47,743 nt of DNA, taken from positions 1 through 47,743 of the forward strand of contig JADLFC010000051.1 in the NCBI GenBank assembly GCA_020845775.1. The letters are read 5' to 3'. This document shows positions 17,458 through 26,609 of this stretch, piece by piece. Position 1 is the first letter of the stretch. Each line of letters opens with the position of its first letter. This stretch comes from Deltaproteobacteria bacterium (GTDB lineage: Bacteria; Bdellovibrionota_C; UBA2361; SZUA-149; JADLFC01). The notes under the pieces were generated by a model. The model was not told the DNA's origin and made no database searches. It saw only the letters and a program-made list of their open reading frames with translations. A program made the position numbers and the translations under genes.

Positions 17458-17803
17458 TTGAGTTTTATTGTGTTTTTGGCATTTTTGCGTTGGTTAACGG
17501 GTCGCGGCTGTAGTCAGTGTTTCTTGCGAATGGTGATAAAGTTTTGGAACAACTCGCTGTATCGCTTAATCTTATCTTAGTTAATGTTATTCTTTTATGA
17601 CTAGATTATAATTATAAATCGTGGCAACATTTGAGAGATGATATTTAAGCCCAGCCTTATATCAACTGGATTATTGGTGAGGGTTTTTGGAAAAACTTAG
17701 AATGCCAAAGATATATACTTACTTAAGTGCTTTAGTAATTGTGTCGTAATAAGAAGTATCGAGTGAGTTGCATTTTGCGTTGGTAGCGTATTAACGGTTT
17801 TTA
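17458..17803 (+). promoter_or_regulatory. 346-base intergenic region before the Tad genes
   Basis: No convincing gene lies here. The stretch is AT-rich, especially 17560-17760, with a TATAAT-like hexamer at 17607-17612 but no good -35 match at the right spacing. It is the longest gap inside the secretion block and the likely site of the promoter for cpaE and downstream genes. I checked for GG-N10-GC sigma-54 elements and found none that fit. Confidence 0.4.
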
Positions 17804-19123
17804 ATGAGAATTTTAATAATTGATAGATCTGCTGAGGGGCATGCTGTATGCGCAAAGCGCATAGAGTCTTTTAGTAGAAGTGATATAGAGATGCTCGATT
17901 TGCAGGTTAAGCTCGTTTTGGATCGAGATTACGAAGCAAATATACGTGAAGCTGATGTAGTAATTTTGTGTTCCGGTTTAGGAGATGGGATAAGTGCCCT
18001 TGCGAGGAGCATACTCGGTCTCATGCCATGGCTACACGTAATTATGTACGTCACTGACGAGGCCTATTCGGGAGGGGCATTTCGACTTGCTCATGCCGTG
18101 GGAGTTAGAAAGGTTCTTCCTGATAGCTCTTCTCCTTTAGATTTGTTGCAGGAATTAGTAGCTGTTTACAACGAGTTTCGCCGCGAGGGTCGGGCTCGAG
18201 AGGGACGTGTAATTTGCGTCACTCACGCAAAAGGTGGCACTGGGGCGACTAGTATTTGTGCGGCCTTAGCTGAGGTTTGTAGCGTCTATAGGCGAAGGAC
18301 AATGCTTTGGGATTTAGACGTCGAGACAAGGGATTTATGTAGATCTCTAACAGTAGGTGGTGCAGAAGCTAAGGTGGTTAGTAGCTGGGTAAATGGTTCG
18401 CGCGATATTTCCAGAGAAAGCCTGAGCGATGCTCTTATACCAGTCAGCCAGGACGTATCGGTTCTCATGCCCCCAGATGGAATGGCTGAGGCCATGGATC
18501 TGGTATGTCATACCGATGCAATGCTAATTGCGCAAAGAATACTGGATTTATCCCGAGTTATGCACGACGTGATTCTCATAGATCTTGCTGGAAGGATCGG
18601 TCCGGCTACTGGTGCCTTAATGCGAGTAGCTGATGAGGTGTTAATCGTTATCGACGACACCGTCCTAGGCCTCACGGCTTTAGATCTCTTTCTTAGCTAC
18701 GTAAAAATGCTCGTAATCGGCGGGGGAGAGAGAGTTAGTTTTGTCGTCAATGGCTATAGCGGCTCCTTACTTGCCGTGCCGCAGATAGAAGCGGAGCTTG
18801 AACCAGTGCACCGCTTGGGAGAGAGACCTTGGCGACTGCCACCGGTGCCAGTAGACCCAAAAGCCTCGCTTTGGCCTGGCAGCGGTAGAACACTCTATAG
18901 TATGGGACAAAAGGCCACCAGAAGCGCGCTTGAAGAGATTGCTTTGCAGTTAAATATTATCATGCCTTCCCAGGTTGGGCCGGAAGGTGAAAAAGGAGCC
19001 GCTGGTAGGAGGCGCAGTAACTCCTGGTGGGAGAGATTTCTAATGAAACCAGAAAGTGGAGGCAATGTAGGGGCCTTGTCCGGCCACCGAGCTGAGGAGG
19101 ATGAGCATAATTTGGTTTCTTAG
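17804..19123 (+). CDS. cpaE: CpaE/TadZ-like pilus localisation ATPase
   Basis: MinD/ParA-type ATPase of the Tad pilus (439 residues), which positions the pilus machine at the membrane. Residues ~1-120 form an atypical receiver domain without a normal phospho-Asp. The deviant Walker A KGGTGATS lies at ~142-149, LWDLDVETRDL follows, and a Walker B-like segment ILIDLAGRIG lies further on. The last ~60 residues are variable and charged. There is no good ribosome site at ATG 17804. It is separated from the pilin gene by about 300 bases containing a possible terminator. It is the first of the Tad genes. Confidence 0.88.
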   Translation: MRILIIDRSAEGHAVCAKRIESFSRSDIEMLDLQVKLVLDRDYEANIREADVVILCSGLGDGISALARSILGLMPWLHVIMYVTDEAYSGGAFRLAHAVGVRKVLPDSSSPLDLLQELVAVYNEFRREGRAREGRVICVTHAKGGTGATSICAALAEVCSVYRRRTMLWDLDVETRDLCRSLTVGGAEAKVVSSWVNGSRDISRESLSDALIPVSQDVSVLMPPDGMAEAMDLVCHTDAMLIAQRILDLSRVMHDVILIDLAGRIGPATGALMRVADEVLIVIDDTVLGLTALDLFLSYVKMLVIGGGERVSFVVNGYSGSLLAVPQIEAELEPVHRLGERPWRLPPVPVDPKASLWPGSGRTLYSMGQKATRSALEEIALQLNIIMPSQVGPEGEKGAAGRRRSNSWWERFLMKPESGGNVGALSGHRAEEDEHNLVS

Positions 19124-19289
19124 TAGTAACACAGGTGATTTTTTGCACGAAAAACGCTGGCATGTTTCGTGCAAGACGTGTGTATGGGCAGGTGTGTAGG
19201 TCATATGTAACTGCATTGTTGGTAACTATGGCATGTTGTTTCTTGGTAGTTGTTGTTACCTTTGCTAAGAAACTTGCCGTTATGTGTTA

Positions 19290-19316
19290 TTGGCACCTAG
19301 GGGGTGCTGGCTTTTT
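19290..19316 (+). terminator. Possible rho-independent terminator after cpaE
   Basis: GCACC (19293-19297) pairs with GGTGC (19303-19307) around a 5-base loop, with G-U extension outward, and a TTTTT tract follows at 19312-19316. The stem is short. The surrounding gap 19124-19423 holds no convincing gene; the pilin gene probably has its own promoter between 19317 and 19423. Confidence 0.4.
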
Positions 19317-19423
19317 GATAAAAATAGGCGTGACTTAGAGCTGCGGGTATGTGATGTTTTAGAGTTGTGCGTAGCTGTAAGGCATGCTGATTAGTGTAAC
19401 GTAAACGTAAGGGTAGATGAGAA

Positions 19424-19615
19424 ATGGAAGAGAAAAATATTAATGAGTTAGAGGTCGTTGGACAGGAGGAGGAAAAGGGGGCAACTATGTTGGAGTATGC
19501 TCTATTGGCTGCTCTTATAGCTGTAGTGTGTATAGTTGCAATTACTTTCTTGGGAGAGCAGGCTTGCCAGGCGTTCTCGAGCATTGGAAGTAGTATAGAT
19601 CAAGCTAACCAATAA
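19424..19615 (+). CDS. flp: Flp-type pilin precursor
   Basis: 63-residue Flp/Fap family type IVb pilin. A 19-residue acidic leader ends in KG, followed by the cleavage-site pattern G/ATMLEYALLAAL with the conserved Glu at +5 and Tyr at +6. One hydrophobic helix covers most of the mature part, and the short tail has one Cys. It would be cut by a TadV/CpaA-type prepilin peptidase, which is not in the window, and assembled by the CpaF/TadB/TadC machine encoded downstream. Only one pilin gene is present. The large hairpin after it may raise its expression over the machine genes. Confidence 0.9.
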   Translation: MEEKNINELEVVGQEEEKGATMLEYALLAALIAVVCIVAITFLGEQACQAFSSIGSSIDQANQ

Positions 19616-19640
19616 AGACTGTAAGGCTTTGGCAAGTTGT

Positions 19641-19684
19641 CTTTTTATAGCTAGTTATGGCATAGCCATTTTAGCTATAAAAAG
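19641..19684 (+). terminator. Large hairpin between pilin and cpaB (attenuator or terminator)
   Basis: A perfect 13-base inverted repeat, CTTTTTATAGCTA (19641-19653) and TAGCTATAAAAAG (19672-19684), encloses a second 5-base stem ATGGC-ATA-GCCAT. It lies 26 bases after the pilin stop and over 200 bases before cpaB. It has no long T-tract after it, so partial termination or protection of the upstream mRNA end is more likely than full termination. Confidence 0.55.
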
Positions 19685-19901
19685 CAATTTGCTCATTTGA
19701 AGTTTGTGCTGTGATTTTATACGCTGTTGTAGCGTGGCGCTTTGCAGTAATTTTTTGGCTAACTTAAAAGAAAGCCCGCCAGCTTGCGCTGGGGAAGTAG
19801 TGTTGTGTTCATTGTTTAGTGCGTTAGTTTTATAAAGCAAGACTAGATTTGCTATTGCTTTTGCGGATTCAGTCTCGTCTTAGCGAAAAGGGAGTTTTTA
19901 T

Positions 19902-20828
19902 ATGGCTGCACGCTTTGGAGCGAGCCCCGCTCAAGTATATGCCACTAAGGTTAGGTATCTGATTGGCGCTTTAATTGCCGTTATAGCAGTGCTTCTAATC
20001 TTAATCGTAGTTGTTGCTAATAACAATTCTGGAACACAGGACGTTTTAGTAAACGATCCGGCGGCAGTACAGGCAGCAGTTCCTCTTTCGCAAAATGTCG
20101 ATGTGCTGGTTGCAAATGTGAGAATAGAGCAGGGAACCCAGCTCATGCCGCATCTGTTCGTCGACCAGTCGTATAGTCCAGATAGGGTTCCAGCAGGTGC
20201 GATCCTCGCTAGAGACAAAGCCAATGTTATGGGCAAATTTGCTAAAAATATGGTTAATGCGAATTTTCCTATAATGCTAGAAGATGTTACCGAGTCGGCA
20301 GGTGGGTCGTTCATAGACAATATTCCGCCTGGGTATAGGGCTGTAACGATAACTGTAGATGCGCGTTCTGGCGTAGAAGGATGGGCGCGTCCAGGTACTC
20401 GGGTCGACATTTTGTTGACTTATACGGATAAGAAGTCGGGCGAGAAAGCTGTTGTAACTCTCGTATCTTTTACTCAAGTCTTATCAGTTGCTGGAATGAC
20501 TGCAAGCGATCAAGGCAACAAGCAGCCGGTTTCAGCTCAGGGAACAACTGTAACTCTCATGGTTACCGAAAAGGATTCTAAGCGCATAGAGCTTGCGCGT
20601 ACTATGGGAACGCTTAGTTTGTCGCTTAGAAGTTCTAGGGGTGGCCCAGATGATGAGCCTAGTGACAGGCCGGTTATCATTAAGCCCGGAAATATTATTA
20701 GTGACCAGGAAGACGCGCCAGAAGTGGAGCCCGCTGAAGGGGTCTTGTATCGCATGAACCCTAAAACTGGCAGGCAGGATAAGTATGTTTTGCGACGCGG
20801 TAGGTGGTCTTTGGATACTGAGGAGTAA
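19902..20828 (+). CDS. cpaB: Flp pilus assembly protein CpaB/RcpC
   Basis: 308 residues. One N-terminal transmembrane helix (~24-45) leads into a periplasmic SAF domain (VDVLVANVRIEQGTQL, about 65-130) and the RcpC region with GYRAVTITVDARSGVEGWARPGTRVDILLTY. CpaB proteins interact with the outer-membrane secretin of Tad systems; no secretin gene is seen in the window. AAGGGAG lies 7 bases before ATG 19902. The 286-base gap before it holds the large hairpin and a smaller CCAGC/GCTGG hairpin near 19776. Confidence 0.9.
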   Translation: MAARFGASPAQVYATKVRYLIGALIAVIAVLLILIVVVANNNSGTQDVLVNDPAAVQAAVPLSQNVDVLVANVRIEQGTQLMPHLFVDQSYSPDRVPAGAILARDKANVMGKFAKNMVNANFPIMLEDVTESAGGSFIDNIPPGYRAVTITVDARSGVEGWARPGTRVDILLTYTDKKSGEKAVVTLVSFTQVLSVAGMTASDQGNKQPVSAQGTTVTLMVTEKDSKRIELARTMGTLSLSLRSSRGGPDDEPSDRPVIIKPGNIISDQEDAPEVEPAEGVLYRMNPKTGRQDKYVLRRGRWSLDTEE

Positions 20829-20902
20829 TAATGTGGCGTTGGCTCCTCTAAACAGGCGCCTGTTTCTCGAGCGTTTATATAGAGGTTTGTAGGAGTTTTT
20901 AG

Positions 20903-22339
20903 ATGAAAGACGAAAGAGAGAATCTCATAGGTCTGTTCTCAACGCGGAGTGGTGCAGCCGAGGTCGAGGCCGAAGTTGATAGCAGTGAGCCGACGCGTGC
21001 TCGCAATCGTGCGCAGGCAACCAGAGATGTGGGGAAGGCATCGCTTTCACCTATTGCAAACTCCATCTTGAGAGAAGCGCGTCGGGAATTGGTTTCTGGG
21101 ATGGACGGCAACGAAGCCAAGGATGAACGCGAAATTCACGAAGAAGCAATAGCTAGTGCAATTGATTTAGTTTGTAGAAAACATGGGCATGTTATAAGTG
21201 ACGTAAATCGCGCTGAAATAATAGTCCACCTTAAGAGAGATCTTTTGGGGTGGGGGGTGCTGCAATCTCTGATTAATAATCCCGAAGTTACAGATATTCA
21301 TTGTTATGATTACCAAACCGTTGTTCTACAACGCGGTAAGGTGAGCGAATCTACTCCCATTCATTGGCCGAGCAAGGAAGCATATGCGTCCTTTATAGAT
21401 AGGATTCTCCTGCGCTTGGGGCGAAGTGTCTCGACGCAGCAGCATACTGTGGACTGTTCTTTCTCGGATGGAAAGCGAATATGCGTAATTCACGATAGCG
21501 TTTGTGGTTCGCGTGGACCCCTCATGACTATCCGCATTCCAAGAGTTTCTGAACCAACTCTCGAGAGTCTCGTTGCTTATCAGGTGGCCCCACCGCTAAT
21601 AGTAAATTATTTGGCCGCACTGGTTCGAACATGCGAACATACGTTTATGGTGTCCGGAGAGACTGGAACGGGTAAGACTACTCTAATGCGATGTTTAGGT
21701 ACGCAGTTTCGATCCGATGAGTCTATTGTTGGCGTAGAGGATACTCCTGAGCTAAACTACCAACATCCCTATTATCGCAGTTTGGTGTCGCGACCGGCAA
21801 ATACCGAAGGTGTAGGCGAGGTGACTTTGCAGGAGCACATTAAGACGACGTTGAGAATGTGTCCGTCCAGGGTAATTCTCGGCGAAATGCGCACTCCCGA
21901 AGCCGCGGAGGCTTTTTTGGAAAGCGCCCAAACCGGGCACTGCGGGATGTCGACTATTCATGCACGAAATGCGCGCGAGACGCTAACGCGTTTGGAGAGT
22001 TTATTGGGGCGGGCTCAGCGCGGCGTAAGTACTGACATATTGCGACAGCAGATCGCTCTAGCAGTTGATGTGGTAATCTGGCAGTGTCGCGAAAGGGTTT
22101 CGGGAAGAGTTCGCATGGCAGAGGTTATTGAAGTCGGCCATTTTGTGGAAGGGAATATTCAGGTTCGGCCTATGTTTAAATTAGTCGAACAAGGAGATAA
22201 TCCCAGGTGGCGCGTGGAATCGTGGTCTAGTAACTACGAAGATGTTTTGGAGAGAAATGGTATCGTTCTCGGAGAAGCCCCCGAATTTTTGGGCTTCTCT
22301 AATACTTCGGGATCCGCTGAAGTTGTAGCTCGTCGCTAA
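20903..22339 (+). CDS. cpaF: Tad pilus assembly ATPase CpaF/TadA
   Basis: Secretion ATPase of the GspE/VirB11 superfamily (478 residues) that powers pilus assembly. The N-terminal ~80 residues are variable and charged. Conserved parts: DLLGWGVLQSLINNPEVTDIH, Walker A GETGTGKTT (~251-259), Asp box EDTPEL, Walker B RVILGEMR and the His box GMSTIHARNA. All catalytic elements are intact. TAGGAG precedes the ATG by 8 bases. cpaF, tadB, tadC and sctV follow one another with gaps of 10-21 bases and form one transcription unit. Confidence 0.95.
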   Translation: MKDERENLIGLFSTRSGAAEVEAEVDSSEPTRARNRAQATRDVGKASLSPIANSILREARRELVSGMDGNEAKDEREIHEEAIASAIDLVCRKHGHVISDVNRAEIIVHLKRDLLGWGVLQSLINNPEVTDIHCYDYQTVVLQRGKVSESTPIHWPSKEAYASFIDRILLRLGRSVSTQQHTVDCSFSDGKRICVIHDSVCGSRGPLMTIRIPRVSEPTLESLVAYQVAPPLIVNYLAALVRTCEHTFMVSGETGTGKTTLMRCLGTQFRSDESIVGVEDTPELNYQHPYYRSLVSRPANTEGVGEVTLQEHIKTTLRMCPSRVILGEMRTPEAAEAFLESAQTGHCGMSTIHARNARETLTRLESLLGRAQRGVSTDILRQQIALAVDVVIWQCRERVSGRVRMAEVIEVGHFVEGNIQVRPMFKLVEQGDNPRWRVESWSSNYEDVLERNGIVLGEAPEFLGFSNTSGSAEVVARR

Positions 22340-22349
22340 AGTTTTACCG

Positions 22350-23375
22350 ATGGAATTAAGCACAGTTTTGATTTTTCTCGTCTTGTTGGTGGTGGTGATA
22401 GCTATTGCTGTCATCGTTGTTACTGTTGGTAGTGGTAACAAAACTGGTTTTCGCGAACAGTTAGCAGTTAGCGATTCATTGCGGGCGATGGTGGCCGCGC
22501 AGAGGGAAAGAGCTGCTCAGGGTTCTACGGGCATGTCGAATAGAGAGAAGAAAGGTAGGAACCTGGCTCTGGCTGCGGCGGCAGAAAGCGAGATAAAAGG
22601 AGAGCGCAGCTCGTCGGCCTCAAAAATTACTAGAATGGACTTGGCGAGGCGGCTTCATTATGGGAAGTGGAAGCTTACGCCGGTGCAATTTAGAGCTATT
22701 CAAGTGTGTTTGGCCCTAGGTTTGTTTGTGCCTACGTGGTTCATTTCGGGCAGAATGGTTCAGTTATTGGCGCTAGCACTGGGGCCAACTTTTCTGTCGT
22801 GGCTGCTGGAGCGCTCTATGATGAAGCGTTTTAAAGCTTTTGATGTGGATTATCCAGTTTTGCTGCTTCAGTATGTAAGTCTGCTTAAGACCGGCATGAG
22901 CACGATTACTGGTTTAGAAGCTGCGTCTAAAGGGCTTGATGAAGACTCTCTAGTAAGGGCCGAGGTGGCACTTTTAATTGAGCGACTTAGATTGGGACTT
23001 ACAGAAGAGCAGGCTATTAATGCTTTTGGAGAGGATATTGCACATCCGGAATTGGAGCTCTTTGTTCAGAGTTTGTTGTTGAGCAAGCGCGTCGGCGGTA
23101 CGCTATCGACTACGCTCGAGCGCCTAGCCAAACAAGTTCGCAAACGCCAACAATTTAGAGAGCAGGCTATCGCTGCAGTTGGCATGGAGAGAGGGTCTCT
23201 TTGGGCTATTGCGTGTATCATGACTGGGCTTATGCTCTATATCACTTATTTCCAGCCTGGGCTTGTCTTGCCCGCATTGACTCACCCACTGGGCAAATCG
23301 ATGTTTCAATTTGGATTCGTTACGATTATTATCGGGTTTTATTGGTCGCGCAGGGTAACCAATATAAAGGTGTAG
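22350..23375 (+). CDS. tadB: Tad inner-membrane platform protein TadB
   Basis: 341 residues with the GspF/T2SSF domain. An N-terminal helix (~2-27) is followed by a charged linker, a helix pair (~115-150), the cytoplasmic four-helix bundle (DYPVLLLQYVSLLKTGMS ... LLLSKRVGGTLSTTLERLAKQVRKR) and C-terminal helices. TadB and TadC form the platform on which CpaF acts. It starts 10 bases after cpaF. Normal length. Confidence 0.9.
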   Translation: MELSTVLIFLVLLVVVIAIAVIVVTVGSGNKTGFREQLAVSDSLRAMVAAQRERAAQGSTGMSNREKKGRNLALAAAAESEIKGERSSSASKITRMDLARRLHYGKWKLTPVQFRAIQVCLALGLFVPTWFISGRMVQLLALALGPTFLSWLLERSMMKRFKAFDVDYPVLLLQYVSLLKTGMSTITGLEAASKGLDEDSLVRAEVALLIERLRLGLTEEQAINAFGEDIAHPELELFVQSLLLSKRVGGTLSTTLERLAKQVRKRQQFREQAIAAVGMERGSLWAIACIMTGLMLYITYFQPGLVLPALTHPLGKSMFQFGFVTIIIGFYWSRRVTNIKV

Positions 23376-23391
23376 GAAGGAATTCGTCTAG

Positions 23392-24306
23392 ATGAGCGTA
23401 GTTAATCTGGCCATCTTAATTGCTGTCATTATAGCTGTTGCGGGGCTTAGTGCTATAGCGTTTGTCATTTTTGGTGGGCGCGCTGGCAAGAGTCGAACGG
23501 AAGTTCGGGAACTCATGAGTTCAGCTGGGCGAAGAGACAAGCACGGCAATAAGATTCAAATAGATATTGAGGACATAAAGAAGATAACTGGAGCCGCTAC
23601 GGCAAAAAAGAAGGAAGGAGATCTAAATACTAAATTGTTTAGGGCTGGCTTTTACGGAGATCGCGTGCGTCAGCGGTTTATTCAGTCTCAAGTAGTGCTT
23701 CCGGTGATTATGTCAATTGTTATGGCGTATGGTGCGTGGGCATGGCTAAAAATTCCCGTATTAGTTGTGCTTGGAATAATCATGGGAGCCTTTGTTGGCT
23801 ATGCCCTACCGATGTCGTGGCTAGAGCGAAAGATTCGTGCGCGCGAGGAGGATACTATGTATTACCTTCCATTAGTTATCGAGCAAGTAGCTATTGGAGT
23901 TAGCAGTGCATTAGATGTCGGTCCATGTATTGCTCAAATTGTGGAGATGGCTTACGAGCGCAATTCGCATAATCCAGTTACTGAGATGTTTATCCATGTG
24001 GAAAAGCTAATTCGCTCCGGATTGGGATTGTCGGAGGCTCTAGAGGAAGTTGGTTCCGCACATGGAATGAACGAGGTCAAACATGCCTTTATGTTTCTTG
24101 CTCAGTGCGCTAGGCACGGTGGTGAGCTTTCTAAGCAACTTCAGGAACTGGCCGATGCAGTGATGACGCAGCGGCAGATTCAAGTTGAAGGGCGCATTTC
24201 GGCACTCCCAGTTAAAGCAACTGGACCGCTAGCTGTGGTATTTACGGGCTTTTTTTCCTTACTCTTTGCGGGTATCGCAGTTAAAATCATGTCGGCATTT
24301 AGCTAA
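23392..24306 (+). CDS. tadC: Tad inner-membrane platform protein TadC
   Basis: 304 residues, second GspF-type platform protein. One N-terminal helix, a helix pair (~100-140), a T2SSF bundle with YYLPLVIEQVAIGVSSALDVG and FLAQCARHGGELSKQLQELADAV, and a C-terminal helix. GGAAGGA lies 10 bases upstream of ATG 23392. Its stop is only 21 bases before the SctV start, which joins the Tad set to the type III set. TadD-G or minor pseudopilins do not follow as they do in classical tad loci. Confidence 0.9.
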   Translation: MSVVNLAILIAVIIAVAGLSAIAFVIFGGRAGKSRTEVRELMSSAGRRDKHGNKIQIDIEDIKKITGAATAKKKEGDLNTKLFRAGFYGDRVRQRFIQSQVVLPVIMSIVMAYGAWAWLKIPVLVVLGIIMGAFVGYALPMSWLERKIRAREEDTMYYLPLVIEQVAIGVSSALDVGPCIAQIVEMAYERNSHNPVTEMFIHVEKLIRSGLGLSEALEEVGSAHGMNEVKHAFMFLAQCARHGGELSKQLQELADAVMTQRQIQVEGRISALPVKATGPLAVVFTGFFSLLFAGIAVKIMSAFS

Positions 24307-24327
24307 CGTCGGCATGGAGTGATTGCC

Positions 24328-26586
24328 ATGTTCTTCATTAAACACTTCTGGGAATTTATAGTCACAGTTTTTAGAAGTGTCGGCTTAAGCGGGGTGGCGA
24401 TAGGTACGTTAATCCTTGCGTTTGTAGTCCTCTTGTTGGTCCCCTTGCCTAGGCAATTACTCGACCTGCTGTTAATACTCAATTTTGTCGTTGCTATTGT
24501 TCTTTTGCTACTTGGGCTTTTTATACTCGAAGCTCGCGAGCTTTACTCCTTTCCATCGCTACTGCTGCTTACTACCTTGTTCCGCTTAAGTTTAAACGTA
24601 TCTACCACCCGCTTAATTCTCGTCCGAGGAGATGAGGGGCTGGGGGCCGCTGGTCAGGTTATCGAGGCTTTTGGCAGTTTAGTGGTTCAGCGAGACTTTA
24701 TAGTAGGAGCGATTATTTTTGGCATTATCGCCATTGTCAATTTTGTGGTGATCGCTAAAGGAGCGGCACGGGTGGCAGAAGTTGCTGCGCGCTTTGCCTT
24801 GGATGCGCTGCCGGGGAAACAATTGGCCATCGACGCTGAACTACGGGCGGGAAACTTGAGCAGGCAGGAAGCGGATATAAGGCGTAGCGAATTGGCAAGT
24901 GAATCGCAGTTTTACGGCTCCATGGACGGTGCGATGAAGTTTGTTCAGGGAGATGCTTTGGCAGGTTTCCTAATTGCCTTCATCAATTGCATAGGCGGTG
25001 TCAGCATTGGACTGTGGCGCGGCATGGATTTTTTTGCCGCAGTAAATACATTCGGGGTTCTCACAATAGGCGATGGATTGGTTAATATAATACCGTCGCT
25101 GCTAATTTCTGTATGCGCTGGCATAGTGGTAACTAGGGTTTCAGGGCGTCGAACCTCTTCCGTTAGTGATGACATTATTGAACAAGTATTAGCGGAACCG
25201 CGTGTGCTTGCAATCTCAGGGATTATGCTTTTATTGCTTAGCGTCGTCCCCGGTCTCCCGGCAATCCCGATGTCGGTTGTGGGGTTGGCTCTGATGTTTC
25301 TGTGGTTCAAACGCGATTCCCGTAAGGCACTGCTAAGCTCAGCTCAGGCTGCGCTTCCAGCGGGGATGCATCTAGCGCCTCAGCAGCTCCAACTCCGAGT
25401 CTTGCGAGCGGTCGAGCATGAGTATTTGCCGGCAGCAATATCTTCTGGTCATTCTTTAGAGCAGGGAGTAATGCTGGCGCTAGGACCTAGTCACGAGACT
25501 GTTAAGGCTCTTAGGCTGGAAGTAGATGCTGAGGTGTTAACCAGATATTTCGAAAGTTCTGCTAATCAGAACCTAAAAAAGTTTCAATCGTTTGTCGCTA
25601 GGATGCGACGAAATGTGTTTTTACAACGAGGTTTTGTCCTGCCGGACATTCAACTTATGTGTGGTGAGCAATTAACTAAGGGCGGATATGTAGTTCTAGT
25701 TCGAGAAACTCCTTGTGCCTCTGGAGAGATTCATGGAGATTTTTTATTTGTCAGAGTGAGTCCTTCGACCTTAGCGGCCCTTGGTATTCCAATTGTGAAT
25801 TCCGTTCGTCACCCGGTTACGCAATGTTCGGCTTGTTGGATAGATCGGCGGGCAGTTGGGATTAGCGCGTTAGAGAGAATTGGCGTGGAGCTTCTAGAGC
25901 CTTACGAGTACCTCGCGCTAGAGGTGCTAGCGGCCGCTTGTGGTAATATTGAAGAGTTATTTGGTTTGGGAGAAGTGCTAGATCTTTTGGAAGTAGTTAA
26001 GGGCGACGCGAAGGCACTTTATACAGAGGTTTTTGATAAGGAAGTCATATCGATGGCTGAGTTTACAGACTGCCTGCGCCGCTTGGTTCGGGAGCGAGTA
26101 AATATACGAGACTTAAAACTCATCCTCGAGGGAATAGTTGAGTTTTCGTCTCTGTCTTCGGCTGACGAAGAAAGACAGACTTGGCTTTCGATGCTCCACT
26201 CTTTTTTGCGCCAAGTGTTAAGTCGCGGTATTGTTGCAGATATTACGTCAAGAACTGGCAAATTTAGAGCATTTGTATTATCTGATGAAGTTGAAGAGGA
26301 ATTTCGCGCTATTATTCCTTCTTGGGAAAAGCGCCGCGCAGTTCCTCCGCTAAATCCTAATGTGGCGGCAGGGATGTATGGGGCAGCGAGTGCTTTGTTT
26401 AAGCCGGTTTTGGAGAGGGGTATCGCTCCTATTGTTCTCTTGTGTTCTGCCGATATTAGATCTATGGCCGATGAATTTTTTGGCCATAAGACGCTGGGGG
26501 GGCGCGAATGGTTGAGCACGTTAGCTTATGAAGAGCTAGACGGAGTTACTGCTCCAGAAATAGTTGGAGTTTTAAATCTCTCCTAG
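24328..26586 (+). CDS. sctV: Type III export apparatus protein SctV (FlhA/YscV family)
   Basis: About 752 residues, forming the export-gate ring through which type III substrates pass. The N-terminal half has about eight membrane helices with family signatures: LVPLPRQLLDLLLILNF, YSFPSLLLLTTLFRLSLNVSTTR and ALDALPGKQLAIDAELRAG. The C-terminal ~350 residues form the cytoplasmic ring domain. ATG 24328 has GGAGTG 7 bases upstream; GTG 24319 is less likely. It lies in one transcription unit with cpaF-tadB-tadC. It is full length with no sign of decay. I favour the secretion (Sct) over the flagellar form because no flagellar gene is present. Confidence 0.93.
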   Translation: MFFIKHFWEFIVTVFRSVGLSGVAIGTLILAFVVLLLVPLPRQLLDLLLILNFVVAIVLLLLGLFILEARELYSFPSLLLLTTLFRLSLNVSTTRLILVRGDEGLGAAGQVIEAFGSLVVQRDFIVGAIIFGIIAIVNFVVIAKGAARVAEVAARFALDALPGKQLAIDAELRAGNLSRQEADIRRSELASESQFYGSMDGAMKFVQGDALAGFLIAFINCIGGVSIGLWRGMDFFAAVNTFGVLTIGDGLVNIIPSLLISVCAGIVVTRVSGRRTSSVSDDIIEQVLAEPRVLAISGIMLLLLSVVPGLPAIPMSVVGLALMFLWFKRDSRKALLSSAQAALPAGMHLAPQQLQLRVLRAVEHEYLPAAISSGHSLEQGVMLALGPSHETVKALRLEVDAEVLTRYFESSANQNLKKFQSFVARMRRNVFLQRGFVLPDIQLMCGEQLTKGGYVVLVRETPCASGEIHGDFLFVRVSPSTLAALGIPIVNSVRHPVTQCSACWIDRRAVGISALERIGVELLEPYEYLALEVLAAACGNIEELFGLGEVLDLLEVVKGDAKALYTEVFDKEVISMAEFTDCLRRLVRERVNIRDLKLILEGIVEFSSLSSADEERQTWLSMLHSFLRQVLSRGIVADITSRTGKFRAFVLSDEVEEEFRAIIPSWEKRRAVPPLNPNVAAGMYGAASALFKPVLERGIAPIVLLCSADIRSMADEFFGHKTLGGREWLSTLAYEELDGVTAPEIVGVLNLS

Positions 26587-26609
26587 AGTTTTTTGTTGAA
26601 TATTATGTA

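Noticed and set aside
19135-19338. 67-residue open frame between cpaE and flp
   Set aside because: No ribosome site or family resemblance, and it runs through the likely terminator hairpin.
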